A stretch of DNA of 64,000 bases, from positions 124,001 to 188,000 of the forward strand of contig JBGAQH010000005.1 in assembly GCA_044220875.1 (NCBI GenBank), given 5' to 3'. The translations under genes were made by a program, and so were the position numbers. Each line of letters begins with the position of its first letter. Positions within the stretch are counted from its first letter, which is position 1. This document shows positions 20,261-28,146 of the stretch, piece after piece. The DNA is from JAEUIT01 sp044220875 (GTDB taxonomy: Bacteria > Planctomycetota > Phycisphaerae > Phycisphaerales > SM1A02). The notes under the pieces are model-generated. The model had not been told where the DNA came from. It did no database searches and was given only the letters and a program-made list of their open reading frames with translations.

Positions 20261-22486
20261 ATGCGATCGTGGCTCGTGGCTCCGCTTTCCGCGTGGATGC
20301 TGCTTGTCGTCGCGCTCGTCTGTCCCGCTTGGAACGCGACCGCGCTCGCTCAAGGCGGCGGCGATGTCGGGCGCCCGACGCCGAGCGCGGCCGCTCCGCT
20401 CACCGACATTCGGGAGGTGCTCCGTCTCCCGCCCGATGAGGCCGCCCGCGGCTATCGCGTGGTCCTGCGCGGCGTCGTCACCTTCGTTCAGGTCTCGACC
20501 CTCGACTTCTTCATGCAGTCGGGCGAGCACGCCATCTGGGTCTCGAGCGTCAGCGGCGCTCGCCTCAGTCGCGGCGATCTGGTCGAGGTCCGCGGCGCCA
20601 CCAACGCCGGCGTCTTCGCGCCCGACATCCATCCTGACCCCGATGGCGTGTCCGTGGTCGGTCAGGACTCGCTGCCGCTGCCGGCGGCCCCGGAGGAACT
20701 CGCCTTCGCCAACGGCGAGCACGACTGCCGATTCATCGCCCTCAGCGGCGTCGTTCGGCTTGTCGCGAAGGAGCCGCTTCACGTCCAGGTGACGATGGCC
20801 ACCTCTTTTGGCCGCGTCGCGGTCCTCATCCCCACGGAGAGTGCGGCCTCGGTGACCGACGACCTCGTCGGGGCCCGCGTCTCGGCCCGCGGGGTCTGCG
20901 CGATGCGGCTGAACGAGCGGGGGCAGATGACCGGCATGCGGCTCTATTCGCAGGAAGGCGCGGACCTGCAGGTGATCGCGCCGGCGCGGCCGGTGGCGAC
21001 GCTGCCGTGGGTCTCTCCGGCGCGGCTCCTGACGTATCGCGCTGTCGCCGATCCGAGCGGCCGCACCCGTACCAAGGGCGTGGTCACCCTCCGCCGCGGC
21101 GACGGGAGCTTCTTCATCGCCGGCGATGGTGCCGCGGCCTTCGTTCGGCCGACCGCTCCGGCCGAGGTGCAAGTGGGCGACGAGGTGGAGGTCATCGGCT
21201 TCGCCCGGGCCGATGATGCGATGACGACCATTGAGGACGCGATCCTCACCCGCGGGCCGAGCGGGCCGAGGCCCTTCGCCCGCACCGTTCCGACCGCCGC
21301 GGCCTTGGCGAGCTCGGTAGCGGGCGGCGAACTCGTGCGGATCGAGACGGAGGTCTTCCGCATCACCCAGCGCGAGCGGGAGACGATCCTGAGCGCCCGC
21401 ATGGAGGATGGACAGGGCATCGTCGAATTGCGGCTCACCGCCGACGAGGCCCAGAAGCTCGGGCCCGAGATCGAGGTCGGCGCGCGGGTCGCCTTCACCG
21501 GGGTGAAGTGGCCGGTGGTCTCGGCGATGCTCGGCGACAAGTGGCCGCTCCTCCTCGTCGACGGCGCACGGGACGTCGAGCTGCTCGCGGGGGCCCCCTG
21601 GCTCAACCGCAACCGGGCCCTTCTGATGGTGGTCATCGTGGCGCTCGCCGGACTCGCGGTCGCGCTCGCGAGCCGATGGCGACTGGCCCAAAAGGAACGC
21701 GTCCAGGCCCAGCTCGAGGCTGCGGTGGCCGAGCGGACCGCCGAGCTCGAGGCCGCGTCGCGCCGCCTCGGCGCCTTCGACGCCATCCGCAGCCGGTTCG
21801 TTGCCCTGGCCAACCACGAGCTGCGCTCGCCGCTCATGGTGGTCCGCATGCGCGGCGAACTGCTGGGGCGGGACGCCTCGCCGACGACCCGCGTCCACGG
21901 CAATGACATCGTGCGCTGCGCCGACCAGATCGCCGGCATCATCAACGAGTTCCTCGAGAAGCCGCTCGACCAGGGACAGCCGCGGATCGCCACCGATCGC
22001 GTGAATCTCTCTGACCTCGCCCGCGCCGCGGTCGCCCGCGCCGAACCGATGCTCCGCACCAAGGGCCAGCGCATGGTGCTCGAGGGCACCGTCCGCGGCG
22101 TGCCGGCGTGGGGCGACGCCCGACTCATCGGGGCGGTCCTCGACAACCTGCTCTCGAACGCATCGAAGTTCGCCGCGTCGAACACGGAAGTGCGCGTCTC
22201 CGTGCGGCAGAACGAGGACGGCAGCATTTCCTCGGTGTCGGTGGTCGATCAGGGGCCGGGCCTGAGCGAAAGCGACAAGGCCAGGCTCTTCCGCCGCGGC
22301 GTCATGCTTTCCGCTCGTCCGACCGCCGGCGAATCGAGCGAGGGCAACGGCCTGGCCCTGGCCCACGAGCTCACCGTGGCCATGGCGGGCCGGATCGTCT
22401 GCGAGAGTGCGCTCGGGGCCGGCGCCGAGTTTCGCATGGAATTGCCGGGCGATGCGGGCCCGCCGCGACCCTGGAACGGGGCGTGA
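20261..22486 (+). CDS. Membrane sensor histidine kinase with OB-like periplasmic sensor
   Basis: A 741-residue protein. A signal or anchor helix (LSAWMLLVVALVCPAWNATALAQ) is followed by ~420 extracytoplasmic residues with repeated 'GVVTFV..FFMQSG..AIWV' and 'GVVTLRRGDGSFFIAGDG' units that resemble the OB-like sensor modules seen on some Planctomycete/Verrucomicrobia kinases. A membrane helix sits near residue 450 with a coiled linker. HisKA follows with ANHELRSPLMVV near 518 and HATPase with LDNLLSNASKF near 627, DQGPGLS, and EGNGLALAHEL where GTGLGLA is usual. No receiver is fused. The downstream HTH-REC gene (290 nt away) is a possible partner but this is unproven. The ATG at 20261 starts the signal segment. 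Confidence 0.88.
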   Translation: MRSWLVAPLSAWMLLVVALVCPAWNATALAQGGGDVGRPTPSAAAPLTDIREVLRLPPDEAARGYRVVLRGVVTFVQVSTLDFFMQSGEHAIWVSSVSGARLSRGDLVEVRGATNAGVFAPDIHPDPDGVSVVGQDSLPLPAAPEELAFANGEHDCRFIALSGVVRLVAKEPLHVQVTMATSFGRVAVLIPTESAASVTDDLVGARVSARGVCAMRLNERGQMTGMRLYSQEGADLQVIAPARPVATLPWVSPARLLTYRAVADPSGRTRTKGVVTLRRGDGSFFIAGDGAAAFVRPTAPAEVQVGDEVEVIGFARADDAMTTIEDAILTRGPSGPRPFARTVPTAAALASSVAGGELVRIETEVFRITQRERETILSARMEDGQGIVELRLTADEAQKLGPEIEVGARVAFTGVKWPVVSAMLGDKWPLLLVDGARDVELLAGAPWLNRNRALLMVVIVALAGLAVALASRWRLAQKERVQAQLEAAVAERTAELEAASRRLGAFDAIRSRFVALANHELRSPLMVVRMRGELLGRDASPTTRVHGNDIVRCADQIAGIINEFLEKPLDQGQPRIATDRVNLSDLARAAVARAEPMLRTKGQRMVLEGTVRGVPAWGDARLIGAVLDNLLSNASKFAASNTEVRVSVRQNEDGSISSVSVVDQGPGLSESDKARLFRRGVMLSARPTAGESSEGNGLALAHELTVAMAGRIVCESALGAGAEFRMELPGDAGPPRPWNGA

Positions 22487-22510
22487 CGGGGGCGGTGCAT
22501 CGCACGAAGT

Positions 22511-22526
22511 GTTGCGTGAACGCAAC
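22511..22526. promoter_or_regulatory. 16-bp dyad symmetry upstream of the HTH-receiver gene
   Basis: GTTGCGT and ACGCAAC are perfect inverted 7-mers separated by GA. The site lies 250 nt before the HTH-receiver gene, just after the kinase gene stop, in sequence less G+C-rich than its surroundings. It looks like an operator but no binding protein is known. Confidence 0.3.
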
Positions 22527-22775
22527 GTCGCTCGCATGCGCATAGCGACCGAGCAAGCGAAAACACCGCATATTCAGGCCGGAAGAGCGATAACGCCCCG
22601 TCATCACTCGCTCCGCCGACGAATTCCTCTGCCCACATGAACTCGCCGGAGCAATCCGCCGATCAGTCACCCCGACGCACTACGGCTTCCGGCACGTCGC
22701 CGGGATCAGGGGCTGCGGTGCCCGGGGTCCCCCAACCAGGGATGGTTCGGGGGGGATGAAAGAAGGATCGAGTTC

Positions 22776-23366
22776 ATGCGCGAGCAACCCTTCCTGTCCG
22801 ACAAGGATGTGTTGACCACGGGGGAGGTGGCGAAGATCTGCAACGTCGCCAGCCGTACGGTGAGCAAGTGGTTCGACTCCGGACAGCTCAAGGGCTACCG
22901 GATTCCAGGGTCGAAGGACCGTCGGATTCCTGTCTCCAACCTCTTGGCCTTCATGCGCAAGCACAACATTCCGATGGACGGACTCATGTCCGGCAATCCT
23001 CGGGTGCTTGTCGTCGACGGCGATCGAGATACCGGCGAGACGCTCAAGCGCGTCCTTGCCGAACAGACCAACTATGACGTTCGACTCGTGAACACGGCGT
23101 TCGCCGCCGGTGTCGAGTGCGAACGGTTCCGACCGCACGTGATGCTCCTTGATGTGCATCTGGCGGAAGGCGAGGGAGCGTCGCTCACCACGATGATCCG
23201 CTCGAACGAGGACCTGCAGATCACGCGGATTCTCGGCATGAGCGGCAAGATCACCGATGGCCAGGCGACGCAGCTCCTCGGACGGGGCTTCGATGGGATC
23301 CTCCGCAAGCCATTCAGCGTGCGGCAGGTGATCGAGGCGATCGAAGGCGTGCACGCAGTCGTGTGA
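22776..23366 (+). CDS. Response-regulator-like protein: N-terminal MerR/excisionase HTH, C-terminal receiver
   Basis: A 196-residue protein. Residues ~12-65 form a MerR/excisionase-type winged HTH (LTTGEVAKICNVASRTVSKWFDSGQLKGYRIPG). Residues ~75-195 form a receiver-like domain: VLVVDGDRD, phosphoacceptor candidate in HVMLLDVHLAEG, ILGMSGK and ILRKPFS with the conserved Lys. The order (DNA-binding first, receiver second) is the reverse of OmpR or NarL proteins. A GAAGGA ribosome-binding site precedes the ATG. A kinase partner could be the histidine kinase just upstream. A strong hairpin with a TTCG loop follows the stop. Confidence 0.87.
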   Translation: MREQPFLSDKDVLTTGEVAKICNVASRTVSKWFDSGQLKGYRIPGSKDRRIPVSNLLAFMRKHNIPMDGLMSGNPRVLVVDGDRDTGETLKRVLAEQTNYDVRLVNTAFAAGVECERFRPHVMLLDVHLAEGEGASLTTMIRSNEDLQITRILGMSGKITDGQATQLLGRGFDGILRKPFSVRQVIEAIEGVHAVV

Positions 23367-23399
23367 TCGCCTCGAGCGAACGGCGCATTGACATCACCT

Positions 23400-23428
23400 G
23401 GGGTGGTGACCATTCGTGGTCACCCCCT
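23400..23428 (+). terminator. UUCG-capped hairpin after the HTH-receiver gene
   Basis: GGTGACCA (23405-23412), the loop TTCG and TGGTCACC (23417-23424) form a perfect 8-bp stem, extended by GGG/CCC beyond one mismatch. It begins 34 nt after the stop codon and ends before the crcB genes. No U-tract follows, so it may be an RNA-stabilising end, a weak terminator or an operator (TGGTGACCA is itself near-palindromic). Confidence 0.45.
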
Positions 23429-23469
23429 GGTTCAGGAACAGAGTGAGCATCGGCATGACCGCCGCGCAG

Positions 23470-23475
23470 TACCAT
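23470..23475 (+). promoter_or_regulatory. Possible -10 element TACCAT before the first crcB
   Basis: TACCAT fits TANNNT and lies 11 nt before the ATG at 23487, the short spacing seen at several other starts here. Confidence 0.25.
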
Positions 23476-23486
23476 GTGCGGCGGTC

Positions 23487-23900
23487 ATGTCATTGGCTTC
23501 TGCTGCACTGGTCTTCGGCGGCGGCGCGGTGGGGAGCGCTCTTCGATATCTCGTGATGGCGGCGCTGGCCCCGCGCTTCGGGCGCCATGCATGGTGTGCG
23601 CTGCTCGTGGTGAATCTCACCGGCTGCATCGCGATCGGGGCGCTCAACCGCCACGGCGGATCGGGCGGGGGAGCGGTCATGGGACTGGACCCGAGCGCAG
23701 CACGCTGGGCGCTTTCGGTCGGGCTCCTCGGCGGATACACCAGCTTCAGCGCGATGTCGGTCTTCAGCGACCGCCTCTGGAGCGAGGGGCGCCGCGGCGC
23801 CGCGCTCCTGCAGACCCTGCTGCCGGTACTCCTCGCGATTCCCGGCGTGCGCTTCGGCGGCGCTCTGGCCGCGTGGCTCTCCTCGGGCGGTGTCGCATGA
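23487..23900 (+). CDS. crcB: Fluoride ion channel CrcB/Fluc, first subunit
   Basis: A 137-residue four-helix membrane protein. Family motifs are GGGAVGSALRYLVM (conserved Gly and Arg), VNLTGCIAIGAL (NxxG) and LLGGYTSFSAMSVFS (GGxTSFS, lining the Na+/fluoride pore). Fluc channels export fluoride as small dimers. The ATG at 23487 gives the standard length. Its stop overlaps the start of a second crcB in an ATGA, so the two are translationally coupled. I looked for a crcB-type fluoride riboswitch upstream and did not find one. Confidence 0.92.
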   Translation: MSLASAALVFGGGAVGSALRYLVMAALAPRFGRHAWCALLVVNLTGCIAIGALNRHGGSGGGAVMGLDPSAARWALSVGLLGGYTSFSAMSVFSDRLWSEGRRGAALLQTLLPVLLAIPGVRFGGALAAWLSSGGVA

Positions 23901-24325
23901 GTGCGGCAGCAACCCCAGCCGCTCGACCGGCCGCGGAGTGGTCGCTCCTGCTTGCGGTCATGGTCGGCGGCGGCGTCGGATCGGTGTGCCGCGCCGCGGT
24001 GCTCGGCGCCGTCGAGGGGATGTCATCGTCGTCATCGTCGCTGGGTTCGACGCTGGCCCTCTCGGGCATCAACCTCCTCGGCGGGATCGTCGCTGGGCTG
24101 GTGACGACTGCGTGGAGCGGACGGGCACTTCTGCGAAGCCGACGCTTCGCCCTCGTCGTCCCCGGATGGTGCGGGGGATTCACGACCTTCTCCTCCTTCG
24201 CCGCCGGGGCTTCCGATCGTCTCGCCGACGGGGAGGTGGCCGCGGCGATCACGACCCTTGCGGTCGGGTTCCTGATCGGGCTGCTGGCGGCCCGTCTTGG
24301 GGGCGCCCTGATACGCAGAGGCTGA
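23897..24325 (+). CDS. crcB: Fluoride ion channel CrcB/Fluc, second subunit
   Basis: A 142-residue homologue of the preceding gene: VGGGVGSVCRAAVLG, SGINLLGGIVAGLV and PGWCGGFTTFSSFA correspond to the same three motifs. Paired crcB genes typically encode two oppositely inserted subunits of a heterodimer, which is the likely arrangement here. The first conserved stretch has INLLGG where the partner has VNLTGC. A serine run (residues ~43-48) in the first loop is unusual. nadE follows after 25 nt. Confidence 0.9.
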   Translation: MSAAATPAARPAAEWSLLLAVMVGGGVGSVCRAAVLGAVEGMSSSSSSLGSTLALSGINLLGGIVAGLVTTAWSGRALLRSRRFALVVPGWCGGFTTFSSFAAGASDRLADGEVAAAITTLAVGFLIGLLAARLGGALIRRG

Positions 24326-24334
24326 CGAACGGGG

Positions 24335-24340
24335 TACGCT
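24335..24340 (+). promoter_or_regulatory. Candidate -10 element TACGCT before nadE, near-leaderless
   Basis: GGTACGCTCCC lies ten nt before the GTG start of nadE and directly after the crcB stop. It matches the TAC[A/G]CT element at other genes here. Confidence 0.4.
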
Positions 24341-24350
24341 CCCCGGCCCA

Positions 24351-25997
24351 GTGCGCGTCACGCTCGCCCAACTCAACCCGACCGTCGGCGACATCGACGG
24401 CAACGAAGCCCTCATCCGCGGCGCGATCCAAGAGGCCCAGCGCGATGGATCGGACTTGGTCGTCACCCCCGAGCTCGCGGTGCTGGGATACCCGCCGCGC
24501 GATCTGCTCCTTCGGGCGGGCGTCGCCGAGCGCTCGGCCGCGGCGGTCGAGCGCATCGCCGCCTGCTGCCCGAGCACCTGTGCCCTGGTCGGATTTGCCC
24601 AGCCCTGGCCGGCCGGCCCGCGGCCCTTCCGCAATGCCGTGGCCCTCTGCCGCAACGGTCGCGTCGAGAGGATCTACGCGAAGTGGCTTCTGCCGACCTA
24701 CGACGTCTTTGACGAGGAACGCTACTTCACCCCCGGCCGCGAGACGCTGGTCGTCCCGATTGCCGGCGAGCGCGTCGCCGTCCTCGTCTGCGAGGACCTC
24801 TGGCGGGCCGGCGACGTCAGCAGCGGTCGCGGCTATCGCGAGGACCCGGTCGTCGAGTCGATCGTCCAGGGGGCGACGATGCTCGCGGTCCTCTCCGCCT
24901 CGCCCTTCACCGTCGGCAAGGAGCGGGCCCATCATGCCCGCCTGAGCGCCATCGCCCAGCGCGGGATTCACGTCGCGGCGGTGAACCAGGTCGGCGGCAA
25001 CGACGACCTGATTTTCGACGGGCGATCACGGCTCCTTGCGGCGGGCGGCGGACTCGCCGCGCAGTGCGTTGGCTTCGCGAGCGAGGTCCGAACGGTGGCG
25101 CTCGGCGCCGATGTGGCCCATGCGTGGAGCGAACCCGATGGACTCGACGAGACGATTCAGGCGATCGTCCTCGGAATCCGCGACTACCTTCGCAAAACCG
25201 GCCACCGCGAGGCGATCCTCGGGCTCTCAGGAGGCATCGACTCGGCCCTGGTCGCGACCCTTGCGGCGATGGCGATCGGCGGGGCCAACGTCAGCGGCGT
25301 CCTCATGCCGTCGCGGTACTCCTCGGCCGGTTCGATCGAGGACGCCCGCGAAAGCGCTCGGCGCCTCGGACTCAAGGCCGCGCCGACGATCGCCATCGAG
25401 CCGGCGCACGCGGCGCTCGCGGGCATGTTCGAGGGCAGCGGCTACCGCCTCGACGGCGTTCCCGACGAGAACGTCCAGAGTCGGCTTCGCGGCGTGACCG
25501 TGATGGCGATCTCGAACGCGACCGGAGCGATGGTGCTCACCACCGGCAACAAGAGCGAGTACGCGACCGGCTACGCGACCCTCTACGGCGACATGAACGG
25601 CGGGCTTGCCCCGATCGGCGATCTCCTCAAGACGAAGGTCTACGCCATCGCCCGTCGGCTGAACGAGGAACACCGCCGCTACGGATTCGCCGAGCCGCCG
25701 ATTCCGGTGAGCTCGATCACGAAGCCGCCGTCCGCCGAACTTCGTCCCGACCAGACCGACCAGGATTCGCTCCCCGCCTACGAGGTGCTCGACGCGATCG
25801 TCGCCGGTCGGATCGAGCGCGAGCTCGACGTTGACGGGATCGTCCGCGAGTCGGGGATCGACCGGACGGTCGTCGAGCGCTGGTGCCGGGCGATCGACCG
25901 CATGCAATACAAGCGCGACCAGGCCGCGATCATCCTGAAGCTCTCCCACCGGGCGTTCGGGCGCGGGCGTCCGATGCCCTCGGCGATGCGTCCCTGA
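24351..25997 (+). CDS. nadE: Glutamine-dependent NAD+ synthetase
   Basis: A 548-residue two-domain enzyme. The N-terminal nitrilase-type glutaminase has the triad in TPELAVLGYPP (Glu), AKWLLPTYDVFDE (Lys) and VLVCEDLW (Cys near residue 147). The C-terminal synthetase has the PP-loop LGLSGGIDSALVATLA near 290, and TTGNKSEYATGYATLYGD and VSSITKPPSAELRPDQTDQ later. It makes NAD+ from deamido-NAD+ using ammonia channelled from glutamine. The length is normal. The GTG at 24351 starts the conserved MRVTLAQLNPTVGDI segment. Confidence 0.96.
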   Translation: MRVTLAQLNPTVGDIDGNEALIRGAIQEAQRDGSDLVVTPELAVLGYPPRDLLLRAGVAERSAAAVERIAACCPSTCALVGFAQPWPAGPRPFRNAVALCRNGRVERIYAKWLLPTYDVFDEERYFTPGRETLVVPIAGERVAVLVCEDLWRAGDVSSGRGYREDPVVESIVQGATMLAVLSASPFTVGKERAHHARLSAIAQRGIHVAAVNQVGGNDDLIFDGRSRLLAAGGGLAAQCVGFASEVRTVALGADVAHAWSEPDGLDETIQAIVLGIRDYLRKTGHREAILGLSGGIDSALVATLAAMAIGGANVSGVLMPSRYSSAGSIEDARESARRLGLKAAPTIAIEPAHAALAGMFEGSGYRLDGVPDENVQSRLRGVTVMAISNATGAMVLTTGNKSEYATGYATLYGDMNGGLAPIGDLLKTKVYAIARRLNEEHRRYGFAEPPIPVSSITKPPSAELRPDQTDQDSLPAYEVLDAIVAGRIERELDVDGIVRESGIDRTVVERWCRAIDRMQYKRDQAAIILKLSHRAFGRGRPMPSAMRP

Positions 25998-26102
25998 TCC
26001 GGCAGTCGTGAGCGAAGCGTTCGGCGGATCGTGCTTGAACGCCGCGCATGACGCGGGACGCAGCCGCCTGTCGCGTCAGAAAGACTGTGCGTCCGGAGGG
26101 CG

Positions 26103-26885
26103 CTACGGACTGCTCACATGGCGTTCGGCGAGCTCCACGCACGCCGCGAGATGGTCGATCCGCAGCGAGCCGATCACGACGCTCGCCACCGCCGGCGCGG
26201 CGAGGGCGAAGGGCACGGCCTCGCTCGGCGGCACGCGGCCGCTGGCGAGGGCCTTCTTGACGACGACGCCGACGCCGCGGGCCGCGGCCTCCTCGAGCGC
26301 CGGCCGCTGCGAGCGGTCGAGCGGGTGGTACTCGATCATGAGGGCGTCGTAGCCCTCGTCGATCGCCCGGCGATGTCCCTCGACCGTCTTTCCCGAGAAG
26401 CCGATCGCCCGCACCACGCCGCGGTCGCGAAGCGCTCGCAGGGCCCGCGTCACGCCGCCCTCTTGGAGGATGGCGAGGTCGTCGCCGTTGGAGTGGACGA
26501 AGACGATGTCGATCGTCGCGCGGCCCAGGCGGGCGCAGCTCCGTTCGACGCTGCGGAGCGTCGCCGCCTCGCTGAAGTCATGGCTCGAACGCCCCGACTC
26601 GAAGCGCTCGCCGACCTTGGTCGAGAGGACGACATCGGCCCGGCGATCGCGCAGCGCGGCACCAACCCGTTCCTCGCTCACGCCGTAGGCCGGCGCCGTG
26701 TCAATGAGCGTGATGCCAAGGTCGAGCACCGCGTGCACGAGGGCCGTGGCCTCGGCGTCGCTCGGCAGGGGGTAGGCCTCGGCGTACTTCGCCCCCTCGG
26801 TGCGGCCGATCTTGAACGCCCCGAAGCCGATCGGCGAGAGCTGGAGCGAAGTCGATCCCAGACGGCGCGGGCGCATCGAACTCAT
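26103..26885 (-). CDS. Aldo/keto reductase
   Basis: A 260-residue (beta/alpha)8 NADPH-dependent reductase. It shows LGITLIDTAPAYGVSEERVGAAL (catalytic Asp and Tyr), VVLSTKVGE (Lys), VFVHSNGDDL in place of the usual LHxP/LHW segment, and a C-terminal 'VASVVIGSLRIDHLA' cofactor-site region. It is somewhat shorter than typical (~290-320). The ATG at 26885 overlaps the stop of the upstream FAD-dependent gene in ATGA, implying translational coupling. The substrate is unknown; working with an FAD oxidoreductase suggests a sugar, polyol or hydroxy-acid pathway, by inference only. Confidence 0.88.
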   Translation of the reverse strand: MSSMRPRRLGSTSLQLSPIGFGAFKIGRTEGAKYAEAYPLPSDAEATALVHAVLDLGITLIDTAPAYGVSEERVGAALRDRRADVVLSTKVGERFESGRSSHDFSEAATLRSVERSCARLGRATIDIVFVHSNGDDLAILQEGGVTRALRALRDRGVVRAIGFSGKTVEGHRRAIDEGYDALMIEYHPLDRSQRPALEEAAARGVGVVVKKALASGRVPPSEAVPFALAAPAVASVVIGSLRIDHLAACVELAERHVSSP

Positions 26886-28072
26886 GGCAAGCGCTCCCAT
26901 GAGGCCGTCTCCCAGGGAGGCGTGCCGATCGTTGGCCGCGGACCTTCGATCGACGTCGGGCCGCTCGGACGAACGTGGGCGCCGTCGAGCGCCGCAAGCG
27001 CCTGCTCCGCGGCCCGCGGAGCAAGGGCCAGCTTCGTCGGCCAGAGCGTCATCACCCCGCGCGGTCCGTCGGTGAGGCACTGGGCGTCGTCGGGTCGAGC
27101 GCTCCCGCGGGTGGCGAGTTCGGCGCGATCGATGCGATAGGTCGCCCACTCGACGTCGCGGGCATCGAAGTCGGGCAGGACCTGACGGAGTTCCTCGCGG
27201 GCCCTGGCGATGAGCGGCCGCGCGTCGAGTTCGACGCCCTGTTCGGCGAGCTGACCGCCGAGTTGCCAGACGGCGCGGCCGGCGCGGTCGCTCGAGGTGG
27301 TCACCGTGACGCGCGTCGCGGCGCCGTCGACGCAGTGACCGTGCAGCTCGGGCAGTCGCCCGCGGACCATCGTCATGTGCAAGGGGCGGCGCTGCATCAC
27401 GCCGCTCGGAAGGTGCATCTCGGCGCGAAGCGCCTGGTTCATCGCGCCGGCCGCGAGCACCACGGCGCGGCTGCGGATCGTCGTCGTTCCCTCCGCGCCG
27501 CTCAGCGTGATGCGGTGATCAAGGGGCTCCGAGCGCAGGTCGATCGATGTCGGCCCCGGGGCGGCGATCATCCGCGGGCGATGCCGTTCGAGGAACGCAG
27601 CCACGAGCGAGGGAGTGTCGAGCACCGGCTCATCGACGCGATAGACCGTGCCCGGGACGCTCCGCAGGATCGCCGGTCGCTCGGCGAGGGGAACCTCGAT
27701 CGGCACCGTCCTGAGGCCGGCGCGGGCGCCGACCATGCCGAGCATGGATCGAAGCGACTCGCTCCGCCAGAGCCAGGTCGAGGGGCTCCGCAGCGTCACC
27801 GCCCGCAGGTCGGGGCGGGACTCGCCGGCGAGCGAGCGGCGCCAGCGCTCGGGCATCGCGCTGACCGCCTCGGCGCTCGCGTTCAGGAGCCCGCGCAGCG
27901 TGTACTTGAGGCCGCCGTGGATGATGCCTTGGCTCGCGAGCGTCTGGCCCTGGCCAAGGGCGCCGGGTTCGATGAGGACCGCGGCAAACCCGCGCTCGTC
28001 GAGCGCGTCAAGCAGCCACAGGGCGGCGATCCCGCCGCCGATGACGACGACATCCACCTCGGTCACGGCCAT
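26882..28072 (-). CDS. FAD-dependent oxidoreductase (DAO / glycerol-3-phosphate dehydrogenase-like)
   Basis: A 396-residue flavoprotein. The N-terminal Rossmann motif VDVVVIGGGIAALWLLDAL binds FAD and is followed by EPGALGQGQTLASQGIIHGGLKYTL, the pattern of glycerol-3-phosphate dehydrogenase/DAO-family enzymes. A second flavin segment is SRAVVLAAGAMNQAL. The C-terminal GlpD-like domain is absent. The substrate is uncertain: a hydroxy acid, amino acid or polyol phosphate. The gene is coupled to the aldo/keto reductase by a 4-nt overlap. TACGCT precedes the ATG by nine nt. Confidence 0.82.
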   Translation of the reverse strand: MAVTEVDVVVIGGGIAALWLLDALDERGFAAVLIEPGALGQGQTLASQGIIHGGLKYTLRGLLNASAEAVSAMPERWRRSLAGESRPDLRAVTLRSPSTWLWRSESLRSMLGMVGARAGLRTVPIEVPLAERPAILRSVPGTVYRVDEPVLDTPSLVAAFLERHRPRMIAAPGPTSIDLRSEPLDHRITLSGAEGTTTIRSRAVVLAAGAMNQALRAEMHLPSGVMQRRPLHMTMVRGRLPELHGHCVDGAATRVTVTTSSDRAGRAVWQLGGQLAEQGVELDARPLIARAREELRQVLPDFDARDVEWATYRIDRAELATRGSARPDDAQCLTDGPRGVMTLWPTKLALAPRAAEQALAALDGAHVRPSGPTSIEGPRPTIGTPPWETASWERLP

Positions 28073-28081
28073 GGAGGACGA

Positions 28082-28087
28082 AGCGTA
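28082..28087 (-). promoter_or_regulatory. Candidate -10 element TACGCT before the FAD oxidoreductase gene
   Basis: TACGCTTCG on the minus strand lies nine nt before the ATG at 28072. The layout matches that at nadE and at the FtsK-like gene. Confidence 0.4.
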
Positions 28088-28146
28088 GCGGATTCGCCCT
28101 GATCAGGCGTGTTGCGTCGGTGGCTCGCCGCTTGGAAGATGCCTGC

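Noticed and set aside
23388..23416. TTGACA as a promoter for crcB
   Set aside because: At 16-18 nt spacing the -10 would be CATTCG or similar, a poor match, and it lies inside the hairpin.
23367..23486. Fluoride (crcB) riboswitch upstream of the crcB pair
   Set aside because: The conserved riboswitch segments are not recognisable; the main structure is a TTCG hairpin that fits better as the end of the preceding gene.
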